Source: Candidatus Zixiibacteriota bacterium (lineage in GTDB: Bacteria > Zixibacteria > MSB-5A5 > GN15 > PGXB01). From it: a stretch of 64,000 nucleotides of DNA. The position numbers and the translations under genes are program-made. The stretch lies in the NCBI GenBank assembly GCA_026397505.1, contig JAPLUR010000052.1:19053-83052 (forward strand), given 5' to 3'. This document shows, one piece after another, positions 1 to 8,131 of the stretch; position 1 is the stretch's first letter; each line of letters begins with the position of its first letter. Below the pieces are notes generated by a model. That model was not told where the DNA came from, searched no databases, and was given only the letters and a program-made list of their open reading frames with translations.

Positions 1-858
1 TCGATAACCGCCTCGGCCAAGGAGTTCCAGTCGGGCGGGCTGTACCAGTGGGGTTTTGGAGCGGGCATGGATCTCTCTCCCAAAATTTCATGCGGTGCGA
101 CCGTTTACCTTTACACCGGCAAACATGAATATAATTGGGAGTACAATCTGGATTCGCTTCAGGCTTTGACCTACCACAGTCAGCAGTACATCGAGGATTC
201 CTATCTCGGAATTGGAGGCAAGGTGGGTCTGGCAGTGCAAATGTCACCATATTTCGGCCTGGGTCTGGCTATGGAGACACCGGCTGTCCTGAGCGTGGAT
301 GAAAATTCCAACAGCTCATTCACCCTTGAAGATACCGGCTACGTCTCCGAAGAGACGGCCAATTATGTTGAGTATGATGTTAAGAAGCCGTTTGTATTTT
401 CCGCCGGATTGATGTCGCGTTTTAAGGACGCCACTCTTGAAATGGATATTGATTACACCGATTGGAGCCAGCTGTCCTATGGTGGTAATGTCGAGATGGA
501 AAAGGAAAACAGCAAGATAAAGAGTTATTATCGTGACGCGCTCAGGTTTCGTGCGGGCTGCGAGTATGTTTTTCCTGCGCTGGGCTTATCGCTTCGCGGC
601 GGGTATTTTACCGACCCGCTTCCCTTTAAAGAGGAATTTCAGAACAAGAGTCGCTTTGGTTACACCTTTGGATTGGGTCTGCTTATCGATCAGGTGATGA
701 CCATCGATCTGGCCTATATGCACGGCTCCTACGGCCGCAATTCCGATTTTCTCTACTCGACTGTATATAATAATGAGGCCGGCCGATATCACTACCTCGT
801 CGTTGACGAAGATATAACTTATAATAGATTATTTTTGACCGCAGCTTACAGATTTTAG
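1..858 (+). CDS. Outer-membrane beta-barrel transport protein, FadL/OmpP1-like (5' truncated)
   Basis: The reading frame is open from base 1, so the gene begins before the window and its signal peptide and N-terminal hatch are not visible. What remains is about 285 residues of alternating polar and aromatic strands separated by short turns, for example FGLGLAMETPAVL and FVFSAGLMSRFKDATLEMD. It ends in TAAYRF, a C-terminal phenylalanine of the kind recognised by the BAM complex. The segment around LEMDIDYTDWSQLSYGG matches the pattern of OmpP1/FadL/TodX hydrophobic-substrate channels as I know the family. The likely role is passage of hydrophobic compounds across the outer membrane. The FadL assignment is an inference from strand pattern and local motifs; a generic porin is the alternative. 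A bidirectional terminator follows directly. Confidence 0.7.
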   Translation, partial: SITASAKEFQSGGLYQWGFGAGMDLSPKISCGATVYLYTGKHEYNWEYNLDSLQALTYHSQQYIEDSYLGIGGKVGLAVQMSPYFGLGLAMETPAVLSVDENSNSSFTLEDTGYVSEETANYVEYDVKKPFVFSAGLMSRFKDATLEMDIDYTDWSQLSYGGNVEMEKENSKIKSYYRDALRFRAGCEYVFPALGLSLRGGYFTDPLPFKEEFQNKSRFGYTFGLGLLIDQVMTIDLAYMHGSYGRNSDFLYSTVYNNEAGRYHYLVVDEDITYNRLFLTAAYRF

Positions 859-874
859 AGATTGTCGCAAAATG

Positions 875-906
875 AAAAGAGGCGGTCAGGCGACCGCCTC
901 TTTTTT
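875..906. terminator. Bidirectional rho-independent terminator
   Basis: A perfect stem aaaagaggcggtc / gaccgcctctttt closes a 4-nt loop and is flanked by an A-tract and a T-tract, so it can end the porin gene on the plus strand and the creatininase gene on the minus strand. Confidence 0.9.
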
Positions 907-1633
907 ATATCGCTTCCCACTGCTTTAATACCACCCGGATAAATTCCTCGATTTTCTTGAAGACTTCCGTCTGAAATCTCTTGGCCCTATCCAGGTCAAA
1001 ATCGGGATATCCCTGGTTTTCGGTATAGAGCAGAATGGAACCTGGAATCGGGTAAATATCGGCTCCGGGTTGAACATAATAAGCGAGGCTGGAATTATAG
1101 AGGCTCCTGTCAACCAGAGCGGGATCAATTGCCTGCACCAGTGCTGTCTCATCGAGGGCGGCATGACCACCCGCCTCGCCATAGAATTCCTTAACCATTT
1201 CGGCGCAGAGCACCCACCAGTGAACCACGGCGATTTTCACTTTATGATTATAAAAGAGCAGCTGAGCCGTTTCCTTGAGGGCCGCGTTGTTGCCGCCATG
1301 GCCGTTGAGCAGAATTATCTTACGGAAGCCGATATGAGAAAAAGAAACGAGAATATCATCAATGTAATTTCTGAAACTGGTCTCGCCCACAGTCACCGAG
1401 CCGGGGTAACCATAGAGCGAGCGGGTGATGCCATAATTGACCGTGGGGGCAATAAGAGCATTGATCTTATCCGCCAGATATTCGGCTATCGATTCCGGGA
1501 TAAAGTTATCGGTTCCCAGAGCTGAGGTCCCATGCGCTTCCACCGTTCCGACCGGAAAAATCAGAGTGTCGGTCTTATCGGGAACTAGCCCCTTGATATT
1601 CTTCCATGAGAGTCGGTGCAGTTTTCTTTCCAT
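905..1633 (-). CDS. Creatininase family amidohydrolase
   Basis: The 242-residue protein has the usual length of the creatininase family, metal-dependent amidohydrolases that act on cyclic amides such as creatinine or on related pathway intermediates. The metal-binding and catalytic pattern is visible: PVGTVEAHG (Glu32, His34), TDN (Asp42), LNGHGGN (about 109-115) and GGHAALDETA (His157, Glu162). The last corresponds to the family's HAGExET motif, with two small substitutions. The gene lies 8 bp downstream of the DUF2064 transferase gene on the same strand, so the two are probably cotranscribed. The substrate cannot be read from sequence. Relatives include creatinine amidohydrolase, MftE-type peptidases and FAPy-nucleobase deformylases, and genome context here does not choose between them. 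Confidence 0.85.
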   Translation of the reverse strand: MERKLHRLSWKNIKGLVPDKTDTLIFPVGTVEAHGTSALGTDNFIPESIAEYLADKINALIAPTVNYGITRSLYGYPGSVTVGETSFRNYIDDILVSFSHIGFRKIILLNGHGGNNAALKETAQLLFYNHKVKIAVVHWWVLCAEMVKEFYGEAGGHAALDETALVQAIDPALVDRSLYNSSLAYYVQPGADIYPIPGSILLYTENQGYPDFDLDRAKRFQTEVFKKIEEFIRVVLKQWEAI

Positions 1634-1641
1634 AGATTTTT

Positions 1642-2385
1642 CTATCGGTTAAGGATTCTTTCCAAGACAAGCTCGGTTTCCTTGGCCGAGATTTCATCCT
1701 CCTCCAGTCGAAACTGATTGATATCGCGAACCAGATATTCAAGGTCTTCGGGATGCTCCACGGCATACCAGATCTCCAATTCCGACCAGGAGAGGTTTTT
1801 CTGACGAAAAGTGTTTGCCACTTCGGCGTAGATATTGGGAGAGCACCAATCGAAGGAAGCCAATTCCACATTATACTGCTCCGACATGCCGATCAGGTAA
1901 TATCTTCCCTCCACGGTCGGCCCGAAGACGGCATCCGACTTCTTGAGGAGTTTCAGGGCCAGCTTCAGCAAGTCTTCTTTCAGCGTGGGGGTGCGACTGC
2001 CAATAAGCAAGACATGCTTGTAACCTTCATCGAAACATTGTTTGAAGGCGGCCTCCATTTTCATACCCCATCTTTCTGTCGAAAGCGGAGTAATCTTCAG
2101 CCCGTCCGCCAGAATTTCCGCCTTCTTTCCTTTCAACTTCTTTGATAAATAATTCAGAATGGTATTGACCGATTTCCTCGTATCCGGAAAATCGGCATAA
2201 AAGAGAGTGAAATCGACTCCCTTTATATCCAGAATATTCACCAGCGTATCGGCAATGAATGCCTGGTGCAGGAACCTGATATCCTCGGCGCTGAAGTTAT
2301 CGCCGATATTCAATTCGGAACCGTCCTCGGTTACCTCCTGAATGCAGATCGCCAAAACGGCGTCATTCTTTCTTGAACCGGTCAT
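1642..2385 (-). CDS. DUF2064 / TIGR04282-type glycosyltransferase-like protein
   Basis: A 247-residue protein of the DUF2064 family, named by NCBI as rSAM/selenodomain-associated transferase 1, with a GT-A-like nucleotide-sugar transferase fold. The family signature DAVFGPTVEGRYYLIGMS is clear (about 145-162), corresponding to the usual GPxxDGGYYLIG. The upstream metal-binding segment, normally GSDCPxL, reads GSRTPTL here, and the DGG of the signature reads EGR. The usual acidic ligands are therefore changed and catalytic competence is uncertain. It probably heads a two-gene operon with the creatininase. The family label is of interest because this window holds three candidate selenoproteins, but the association is one of name and co-occurrence and proves no function. 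Confidence 0.75.
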   Translation of the reverse strand: MTGSRKNDAVLAICIQEVTEDGSELNIGDNFSAEDIRFLHQAFIADTLVNILDIKGVDFTLFYADFPDTRKSVNTILNYLSKKLKGKKAEILADGLKITPLSTERWGMKMEAAFKQCFDEGYKHVLLIGSRTPTLKEDLLKLALKLLKKSDAVFGPTVEGRYYLIGMSEQYNVELASFDWCSPNIYAEVANTFRQKNLSWSELEIWYAVEHPEDLEYLVRDINQFRLEEDEISAKETELVLERILNR

Positions 2386-2430
2386 ACGATATGGTCAGTC
2401 TTTTCTTTATAGTTCAATTCTGCCCAATAT

Positions 2431-2472
2431 AAAAAAGCCCGTCGGGCGAGTCAAGAGTCGGCGGGCTTTTTT
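2431..2472 (-). terminator. Rho-independent terminator after ccdA
   Basis: Stem aaaaaagcccg (2431-2441) pairs with cgggctttttt (2462-2472) around a 20-nt loop and gives a T-tract on the minus strand, 16 bp past the ccdA stop codon. Confidence 0.8.
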
Positions 2473-2487
2473 CGCATTTGCTTTGGG

Positions 2488-3231
2488 TTATCCGATATTG
2501 AGCGAGGGAAACAACTCGAGAAGATAATTGGCCAGGTATTGAAGGATATTGAAGAAAATCAGTATGCCTATAAGCATCAGCAGTCCGCCGGAGATAATTT
2601 CGATGGCGCGGAAGTGCCGCTTAATGAAGCCGAAAAATCCAATCAGGAAATTGAAGAGTAAAGCGGTCAAGATAAACGGAATGCCCAGTCCGGCCGAATA
2701 GAAAGTCAGCAGGATTATCCCCTGCCCCACCGTGCCCTGATTGGCCGCCAGAGTCAGGATGGAACCGAGAATAGGACCAATGCAGGGAGTCCAGCCGAAG
2801 GCAAATGCCATACCGATGAGCACCGAACCGGCAACGCCGAACTTCCTCTGGCCGGTATGTATTCTCTTTTCATAATTAAGCGCTTTAATTCTAACCAGAC
2901 CGGAGACATGCAGACCGAGGAGAAAAATTACGACGCCGGCGACTTTGTTGAAAATGCCGATATTCTGGAAAAGCCATTTGCCGATAAACGATGCCGAGGC
3001 GCCCATAGAAATAAAAATCAAAGAAAAGCCGAGAACGAAGAAAATTGTGTTTATTGCCACCCGATAAAGATGACGTGAAGCTTTTTCTTTATCGGTCAAT
3101 TCCTCAAGAGAAACACCCGATATAAAGGAGATGTATCCCGGGATAAGAGGAAGCACGCAGGGAGAAACAAATGAGAGCCCCCCCGCCAATAAAGCGCCGA
3201 GATAGCTTACCGATGCCGATGTTTCAAACAT
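2488..3231 (-). CDS. ccdA: CcdA-type cytochrome c biogenesis / thiol-disulfide transmembrane protein
   Basis: The 247-residue, six-helix membrane protein matches the DsbD/CcdA core that passes electrons from cytoplasmic thioredoxin to periplasmic thiol proteins. The two redox cysteines sit in helices 1 and 4: SFVSPCVLPLIPGY (Cys25) and FGWTPCIGPILGS (Cys150), the classical paired PC motifs. It has no periplasmic DsbD domains, so it is the short CcdA form. Thioredoxin (trxA) is about 3 kb away on the same strand and is the expected cytoplasmic electron donor. A terminator follows directly. Assignment to cytochrome c maturation rather than general periplasmic reduction cannot be decided here, since no ccs genes are in the window. 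Confidence 0.92.
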   Translation of the reverse strand: MFETSASVSYLGALLAGGLSFVSPCVLPLIPGYISFISGVSLEELTDKEKASRHLYRVAINTIFFVLGFSLIFISMGASASFIGKWLFQNIGIFNKVAGVVIFLLGLHVSGLVRIKALNYEKRIHTGQRKFGVAGSVLIGMAFAFGWTPCIGPILGSILTLAANQGTVGQGIILLTFYSAGLGIPFILTALLFNFLIGFFGFIKRHFRAIEIISGGLLMLIGILIFFNILQYLANYLLELFPSLNIG

Positions 3232-3292
3232 ATCAATCCTTAATGCTATTATTTAACGCGCTAATATAAGGGAAAGCTGGGAAGAAATGGAG

Positions 3293-4531
3293 CTATTTTT
3301 TATCTGCCAACATGGTCGCCAATTCGTCCTTGACCATGCGATATATCTCTTCGGCATTGATCTTATCGATTATTTGTTTGGCCAGCTTTTCCGCCAGAAG
3401 CTCCACCATGTAATTGCTGAAATGTCGTAATTCGTCATCATCAGCGGCCGCCATGGACTCCGAATGGGATTTCTTGGCTGGTGTCGGCGTCTCTGCCGAA
3501 ACCGCAGCTTGCAACGGAGCAGATTCGGAAGTGGAATCGATTTTCTCCATTTCCTTTTTAAATTCCGCGATGAATTCATCCACGCCACCGGCGATAATTT
3601 CGGGGGTTTCAGGAGCGTTTCCAGGCGTTTCCGACAATGCCTTGGCAGGCGCCGGAGGATTTATCGGCTCAATGAACTCATGATTGACCGACAAATGAAG
3701 ACTGCCGGTATCCGATGGCAATTGCAGACCCGCTGCTTCTTTCTGCATTTCCTTGATAAACCAGTTATAATCATGCGGAGAATGCTTGCTTTCCATCTCG
3801 TGAATTTTATCAGGCTCGATCAAGCCGTACTGGTCAGAGGCGATCTCAATTTTGGAGGAAGCTGAAAGCTTACTCGCTTCCGTCTCAGGCGGCGAAGTAG
3901 AACTCCCCTCTTCTCGAATCATGAGCGATTCCACTTTCTGGCTGTCACTCTTTCCGGCCGTTTCATCAAATTCGGGATGATGAATAGCAAAACCGTTCCC
4001 TTTCTCGGAAGGAGTGGGCATCTTGATCTTACCGGTTACCCATTTCTTGTCGACAACTTCAGATGATTCAACATCAATATTGTCTATTCCCAGAGCGGCA
4101 TCCAGAAACTCATCATCGACCGTTCCCATGGCAAAGGGGTCAGCCGTTGTTATCTGCTCGACCGCGGGTTTCTCGATCCCACCGCCGACAAAGAGCCGGA
4201 CCTTTTCTATAAACTCTCTGGGGTCAAAGGGACGGGTCAGAATGACCTCATCCGGATACGGGAGAGATCGCCCCTCCGGGTCGGCTATCAGAAGAAGCGG
4301 TATGGATGAAGTAGCCGGGTTTTCCTCAATCGAATCATATAAATACTTGTCCGCGGGATCCTTGAGATCGGCCCCTACAATCAGCATATTTGGCTGAGAG
4401 GTGATAATAAGCTCTTTAGCCTTTTCAGTTGATGAAGCGCTGATGACATCATAGCCATTCTGATGGAGAAGTGATTCGGCTATTGCTCTAATAGCGTCTG
4501 ATTTTTCAGCCAGGAGGATTTTTTTTGGCAT
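3293..4531 (-). CDS. Response-regulator-like protein with degenerate receiver domain
   Basis: The 412-residue protein begins with a CheY-like receiver fold (about 4-115). The start KKILLAEKSD replaces the usual acidic pair with Glu-Lys, the expected phospho-acceptor position falls in VGADLKDP (Asp55), and the conserved Lys of the K-P motif is replaced in ILTRPFDP. It is therefore probably a pseudo-receiver that signals without normal phosphorylation. Residues 116-350 are low-complexity, rich in Ser, Pro, Glu and Ala, and look disordered. The last 50 residues form a predicted amphipathic helix pair (ELRHFSNYMVELLAEKLAKQ onward). The start codon directly abuts the stop codon of the rhomboid gene, indicating cotranscription. 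Function unknown; the architecture resembles FrzS-like localisation proteins only in general plan. Confidence 0.75.
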   Translation of the reverse strand: MPKKILLAEKSDAIRAIAESLLHQNGYDVISASSTEKAKELIITSQPNMLIVGADLKDPADKYLYDSIEENPATSSIPLLLIADPEGRSLPYPDEVILTRPFDPREFIEKVRLFVGGGIEKPAVEQITTADPFAMGTVDDEFLDAALGIDNIDVESSEVVDKKWVTGKIKMPTPSEKGNGFAIHHPEFDETAGKSDSQKVESLMIREEGSSTSPPETEASKLSASSKIEIASDQYGLIEPDKIHEMESKHSPHDYNWFIKEMQKEAAGLQLPSDTGSLHLSVNHEFIEPINPPAPAKALSETPGNAPETPEIIAGGVDEFIAEFKKEMEKIDSTSESAPLQAAVSAETPTPAKKSHSESMAAADDDELRHFSNYMVELLAEKLAKQIIDKINAEEIYRMVKDELATMLADKK

Positions 4532-5368
4532 TTATCTGTCAACCTTGGTGCTGTTGTCGTTTCTGGATAAAATATGGCTGGCTTCCTCAAGAAATTTCCG
4601 GTCTTCCCGGGAAATGTTCTCAAGGCCTACCTCATTTATCTTATCCAGTATAGCATCAACCTTTCTCATTATTTCTTCGGCTTTTTGGCGGTTTTTCTCC
4701 AGTTTATTTGTCTTTCTTTTGAGCCTCAACGACTTCAGCCGGTGTCCCAGGCTGAAAAGTCGCCAATCAAGCTTAATATAGGCCAATCCCATAACAGCCC
4801 CGCCCAGATGTGCTAAATGAGCCACATTGGGGCCGGAGGCGACAAAGTTCAGCAACGCAAACAGCGGAATAGCCCAGCGGACGCGCATCGGAAAGATGAA
4901 GAATATCAACAGATATCGCTCGGGGAACATCAGCCAATAGGCTACCAGAACGCCATAAATCGCTCCGGAAGCACCAATTATCGGATTATTAAGACCATAG
5001 TTGAAGGCCAGCGAAAAAAGGGCACCGCCCAATCCGCAAAGGAGATAATAACGGAGAAAGGACTTTGAACCCCAGGAGTATTCAATTTCCGTCCCAAACA
5101 TCCAGAGAGTCAGCAGGTTGAAGAGAATATGAAAGATCCCGGCATGCAAAAAGATATAAGTTAGGGGCTGAAAAATATATTTCGGGAACTCCCGCAGGAA
5201 AAGAGCCGGGGTCAGGCCAAAAGTCAATTCCAGAGGGTAGGTTGACAGTTTCTGAATGACAAAAAAGCCGGCAGTGAAAATCAGAAGATATTTGATAACC
5301 GGGCTAACGGAACCGGGGCCAATTCGGAATCCGCTCGGCTCACCCGCATAATTGTCGTACCGCTTCAT
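4532..5368 (-). CDS. Rhomboid family intramembrane serine protease
   Basis: The 278-residue protein has a six-helix rhomboid core with the complete catalytic set: HILFN (His80, Asn84), GASGAIYG (Ser134) and AHLAHLGGAVMG (His187), the Ser-His dyad that cleaves transmembrane helices inside the bilayer. The loop-1 WMFG segment is also present. After the last helix a charged coiled-coil tail (about 205-278) ends in SREDRKFLEEASHIL, a motif seen after many bacterial rhomboids (DUF6576-like). The next gene downstream is the degenerate receiver protein, with no spacer. A TTGACT-17-TAATTA promoter lies in the 87-bp gap upstream. Substrates are unknown. Confidence 0.92.
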   Translation of the reverse strand: MKRYDNYAGEPSGFRIGPGSVSPVIKYLLIFTAGFFVIQKLSTYPLELTFGLTPALFLREFPKYIFQPLTYIFLHAGIFHILFNLLTLWMFGTEIEYSWGSKSFLRYYLLCGLGGALFSLAFNYGLNNPIIGASGAIYGVLVAYWLMFPERYLLIFFIFPMRVRWAIPLFALLNFVASGPNVAHLAHLGGAVMGLAYIKLDWRLFSLGHRLKSLRLKRKTNKLEKNRQKAEEIMRKVDAILDKINEVGLENISREDRKFLEEASHILSRNDNSTKVDR

Positions 5369-5401
5369 TATTCAACCTATCGGCATTCGAAATATACCTC
5401 T

Positions 5402-5430
5402 TAATTAAGGTTTTGAAGGGGCAAAGTCAA
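5402..5430 (-). promoter_or_regulatory. Probable sigma-70 promoter of the rhomboid gene
   Basis: On the minus strand TTGACT (5425-5430) is followed after 17 nt by TAATTA (5402-5407), 34 bp before the rhomboid start codon. Confidence 0.5.
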
Positions 5431-5455
5431 CCTCTTCATAAAGAATCTTACAATT

Positions 5456-5638
5456 TTAAGGTAGTTCCGGTTCGGAGGAAGCAGGATCTTCTTCTTTATT
5501 CTTGCTCTTTTTACCCAACTGGGTATCGCAGGCGGAACTCATTCATGTCCGGATACCTAATTTGGGAAAAACAATAACCGTCAACAGGAACCAGAGTAAG
5601 AGAAATACTGAAATCGAGACAATATCATAGATGTCCAT
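5456..5638 (-). CDS. Small single-pass membrane protein with in-frame UGA (candidate selenoprotein)
   Basis: An ATG 11 nt after the CoA-binding gene stop, preceded by AGGA, opens a 31-codon frame for a hydrophobic helix, MDIYDIVSISVFLLLW and onward, ending FPKLGIRT. A TGA follows at 5543-5545 and the same frame continues at once for 28 codons, MSSACDTQLGKKSKNKEED and onward, to TAA. Read as selenocysteine, this gives one 60-residue protein: an N-terminal membrane helix (about 5-25), a TUMSSAC redox-like motif (Sec32, Cys37) and a short charged cytoplasmic-type tail. A hairpin at 5512-5525 with loop AGUU sits 22 nt after the UGA, within the bacterial SECIS range. Two further UGA-recoded genes in the window show that this genome probably inserts selenocysteine. 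The alternative is two tiny ORFs or a single 31-residue membrane peptide. Confidence 0.6.
5512..5525 (-). promoter_or_regulatory. SECIS-like hairpin of the small membrane protein gene
   Basis: On the minus strand UACCC-AGUU-GGGUA forms a 5-bp stem with a tetraloop whose second base is G. The loop begins 22 nt after the UGA at 5543-5545, which fits the bacterial SECIS model of a G among the first two apical bases at 16-37 nt. Confidence 0.5.
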
Positions 5639-5649
5639 GGGTGCAAATC

Positions 5650-6093
5650 CTATAGTTGAATCAAACGAACATGCTCCTTATAAATGCAACGATCCATTAC
5701 CATTATAAGCCCGGCTTCCTCACCCCTCATGAAAGCGTCGGTGGAGACAACCGACTCCTGCAACCAGACGGCGGCGGCGCCGATGGCAATCGCTTCTTCT
5801 GTGATAGACAAAGCCGCGTCTGGGCTACGAAAGACATCGACAATATCCACCGGAACCGGTATCGATTTGAGGTCGTGATAGGCCTTCTCGCCGAGCACTT
5901 CTGCCTCTTTCGGGTTTACGGGAATGATATGATAGCCATGTTCCTGAAGGTAGCGGGCCACGCCATGGCTGGCTCTTTCCGGGTTGGAGGATAAGCCGAC
6001 CACGGCGACAGTTTTTGCCTTCTTTAAAAGCTCACGCAGCTTATCGGGCGAGGGGTTCTGCCATCCCTCCCCACTATTATTATATTCGGACAT
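5650..6093 (-). CDS. CoA-binding domain protein, YccU family
   Basis: The 147-residue protein is a stand-alone Rossmann-type CoA-binding domain. It shows the N-terminal loop TVAVVGLSSNPERASHGVA, then the strand IIPVNPKEAEVLGEKAY, the segment VDIVDVFRSP and the C-terminal AVWLQESVVS, all in the order typical of the YccU family. Length is normal for the family. It lies 2 bp downstream of trxA and 11 bp upstream of the small UGA-containing membrane gene, so the three are probably one transcript. The family's physiological role is not established; binding of CoA or CoA-disulfide is plausible, which would fit a thiol-redox operon. Confidence 0.88.
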   Translation of the reverse strand: MSEYNNSGEGWQNPSPDKLRELLKKAKTVAVVGLSSNPERASHGVARYLQEHGYHIIPVNPKEAEVLGEKAYHDLKSIPVPVDIVDVFRSPDAALSITEEAIAIGAAAVWLQESVVSTDAFMRGEEAGLIMVMDRCIYKEHVRLIQL

Positions 6094-6095
6094 AT

Positions 6096-6422
6096 TTACC
6101 CGATGACTTTGGCCAGGCGATTAACAAGTTGAGCTTTCGGGATTGCCCCAATAACCTGATCGACAAGTTCGCCGTTTTTGAAAAGGAGCAAGGTTGGAAT
6201 CGACATAATACCGTATTGGGAAGCAACCTTGGCATTGGCATCAACATCAATTTTGACTACTTTCAGCTTACCGTCATATTCAGTCGCTACCTCTTCCAAA
6301 ATAGGGGCAATCATCTTGCAGGGACCGCACCAGGTAGCCCAGAAATCTACCAGTACCGGTTTATCCGATTTGATTACTTCCTGATCAAAAACGCTGTCCG
6401 TTATCGCAACTGGCTTGCTCAT
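6096..6422 (-). CDS. trxA: Thioredoxin
   Basis: The 108-residue protein is a canonical thioredoxin with the active site [13 protein letters not shown] (Cys32 and Cys35), the buried Asp of LVDFWA, and the cis-proline loop [15 protein letters not shown]. It is a cytoplasmic disulfide reductase that can supply electrons to peroxiredoxins, to CcdA and to other thiol proteins. It heads a probable three-gene transcript with the CoA-binding protein and the small candidate selenoprotein. Both active-site residues are encoded by ordinary Cys codons. Confidence 0.97.
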   Translation of the reverse strand: MSKPVAITDSVFDQEVIKSDKPVLVDFWATWCGPCKMIAPILEEVATEYDGKLKVVKIDVDANAKVASQYGIMSIPTLLLFKNGELVDQVIGAIPKAQLVNRLAKVIG

Positions 6423-6475
6423 TACTTTCTCCAGAAATTTGAAGTTATTTACGACTCAATTAAACAATATGTCAA

Positions 6476-8131
6476 TCAAATTGTTCCCATCATGCCCCGG
6501 CGAACCAGGGACACGGGAATGGATCCATATGATAATAAACGATTATGAAATTCTTTTAAAGAAACCTGTGGGGATTGCCGGCGAAAATCAGCCGCCAGTT
6601 TCTCTATTTCGATTTTTCCTATCAGATAACTCATCGGCTGGGTGGGACTTTGCGAATAGCGGCGCACTTCCGCCTCGGCATTGGGTCGCTCCAGATGAGC
6701 AATATCGATCAACATTGCCACCGCGTCATAGAAACTGAATCGGCCCGCATGCAGCCGGACATCGATCACCACCCGACAGGCGCGCCAGAGCTGGTCTTTC
6801 AATTGTATCAATTCGGTCCTGCGACCGGAATAATACCCTTTCTGTCTCATCAAATCTTCACAATACAGAGCCCATCCCTCAACAAAAACAGGTGTCCCAT
6901 AAATCCGGCGTACTTTGGATTTATTACGATTGGCCAAACATAATTGAAGGTGATGACCCGGATAACCCTCGTGCAAGGTCCTTACCTCTATCGCCGCCCG
7001 GCTATGGCCCAAAAGCTGCTCTTTCGCCCTCTCCGGTGAAGTACCGCTGTCAATCGGCGTAACCCAGAAAAAGCCGCGCTGCGGTTCTTCAAATGGAGCC
7101 GGCGCCATATAGGCGGCGTATGGAAGAGTTGCCCGTTCCGAAACAGGGGTTTCCATTATTTCCAGCATTTCATTTCTGGGCAGATCAATAAAATCCTGCT
7201 TTATTACAAATTCCCTTGTTCGATTCATCTCGAGGCGATAGGCTTCAAGCAATTCCGATGCCGCCGGCGTGTCCGATTTTATCTCCTCAAGCAGTTCAAA
7301 CAGATCCCGGCCGGGGGCAATCTCGGAGGCAATTGATTTCATCTGCTTCAGGGTCAGATCGATATATTCAATTCCGATCGCCTCCAGTTCTCTCGGACTA
7401 TAAGGGAGCAAATGATACTCTTTAAGCAGAAGGCCAAAGTACTCCTCCCCACAGGCAAAAGATCCCGAGGCTTTCCGGGATAATTCCTCGTTGAGAAACT
7501 TTAGATAATCGTCAAATGCTTTTGAAGCCAGAGTCGCGGCGGCCAAAATATCATTCTTGAGAGGCTGTAACTCCATGGCCGTCCGGGTCATTAACTGTGT
7601 AAAAAACCTCTGCCCCGAATGGGCCATTTCCACAGCCATGTCGCGCCAGAGCTCGGGAATCGTCGCATTCATGCGCAGGTTGCTCTTGCCTTCGGCCAGA
7701 TAACGCGGAATTTCCTTTAAACGCGAAATAAGAAAGCGATATCTTTCTTCCCTGGATAGAAAATCGCGGATGAGAAATATCAGGCAGGCAAAAATGGCAT
7801 TATTGGGATAAAAGGAGGGGTCGTTACGAAGCCGGTTGAACATTCGCTCTGAGGCAATATCTTTTCGAATATTGGCGGCCAGCATTTCCAAGTCAAGTTT
7901 GCATTCTGCAGATAATTCGTTCGCCTTCTTGAATTCCCCCAGCAGTGATAGCCAGTTTTTCTCCTTTCTCAGATAATCATTTCGCGAAATCTCATCGACA
8001 TGATCCAATTGGCCATCATATTGATGTATTCCCGCAAAGGTGGCCGAAATGGGCGAGAACTTCCAGGTTTCTTCCAGTATTTCATCGACCAATGCTTCCC
8101 ATGCGAGGTCGCGGTCGCTAGAGTGCGTCAT
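6476..8131 (-). CDS. DUF885 family protein, putative metallopeptidase
   Basis: The 551-residue, mostly helical protein matches DUF885. The conserved metal-site-like motif TLHEGYPGHHLQLCLA lies at about 386-400, with His387, Glu388, His393 and His394 as candidate ligands, followed by VEGWALYCEDLM (about 417-428), the second family signature. No signal peptide is evident (MTHSSDRDLAWEALVDEILE). Its start overlaps the stop of the activase gene by 4 bp (ATGA), so the two are translationally coupled. Family members are often annotated as peptidases on the basis of the motif, but I know of no substrate that applies here. Confidence 0.85.
   Translation of the reverse strand: MTHSSDRDLAWEALVDEILEETWKFSPISATFAGIHQYDGQLDHVDEISRNDYLRKEKNWLSLLGEFKKANELSAECKLDLEMLAANIRKDIASERMFNRLRNDPSFYPNNAIFACLIFLIRDFLSREERYRFLISRLKEIPRYLAEGKSNLRMNATIPELWRDMAVEMAHSGQRFFTQLMTRTAMELQPLKNDILAAATLASKAFDDYLKFLNEELSRKASGSFACGEEYFGLLLKEYHLLPYSPRELEAIGIEYIDLTLKQMKSIASEIAPGRDLFELLEEIKSDTPAASELLEAYRLEMNRTREFVIKQDFIDLPRNEMLEIMETPVSERATLPYAAYMAPAPFEEPQRGFFWVTPIDSGTSPERAKEQLLGHSRAAIEVRTLHEGYPGHHLQLCLANRNKSKVRRIYGTPVFVEGWALYCEDLMRQKGYYSGRRTELIQLKDQLWRACRVVIDVRLHAGRFSFYDAVAMLIDIAHLERPNAEAEVRRYSQSPTQPMSYLIGKIEIEKLAADFRRQSPQVSLKEFHNRLLSYGSIPVSLVRRGMMGTI

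Noticed and set aside
5456..5542. The 28-codon tail after the UGA as an independent gene starting at ATG 5542.
   Set aside because: It has no Shine-Dalgarno sequence of its own, is highly charged and continues the frame of the membrane helix; reading through as Sec is simpler, although reinitiation cannot be excluded.
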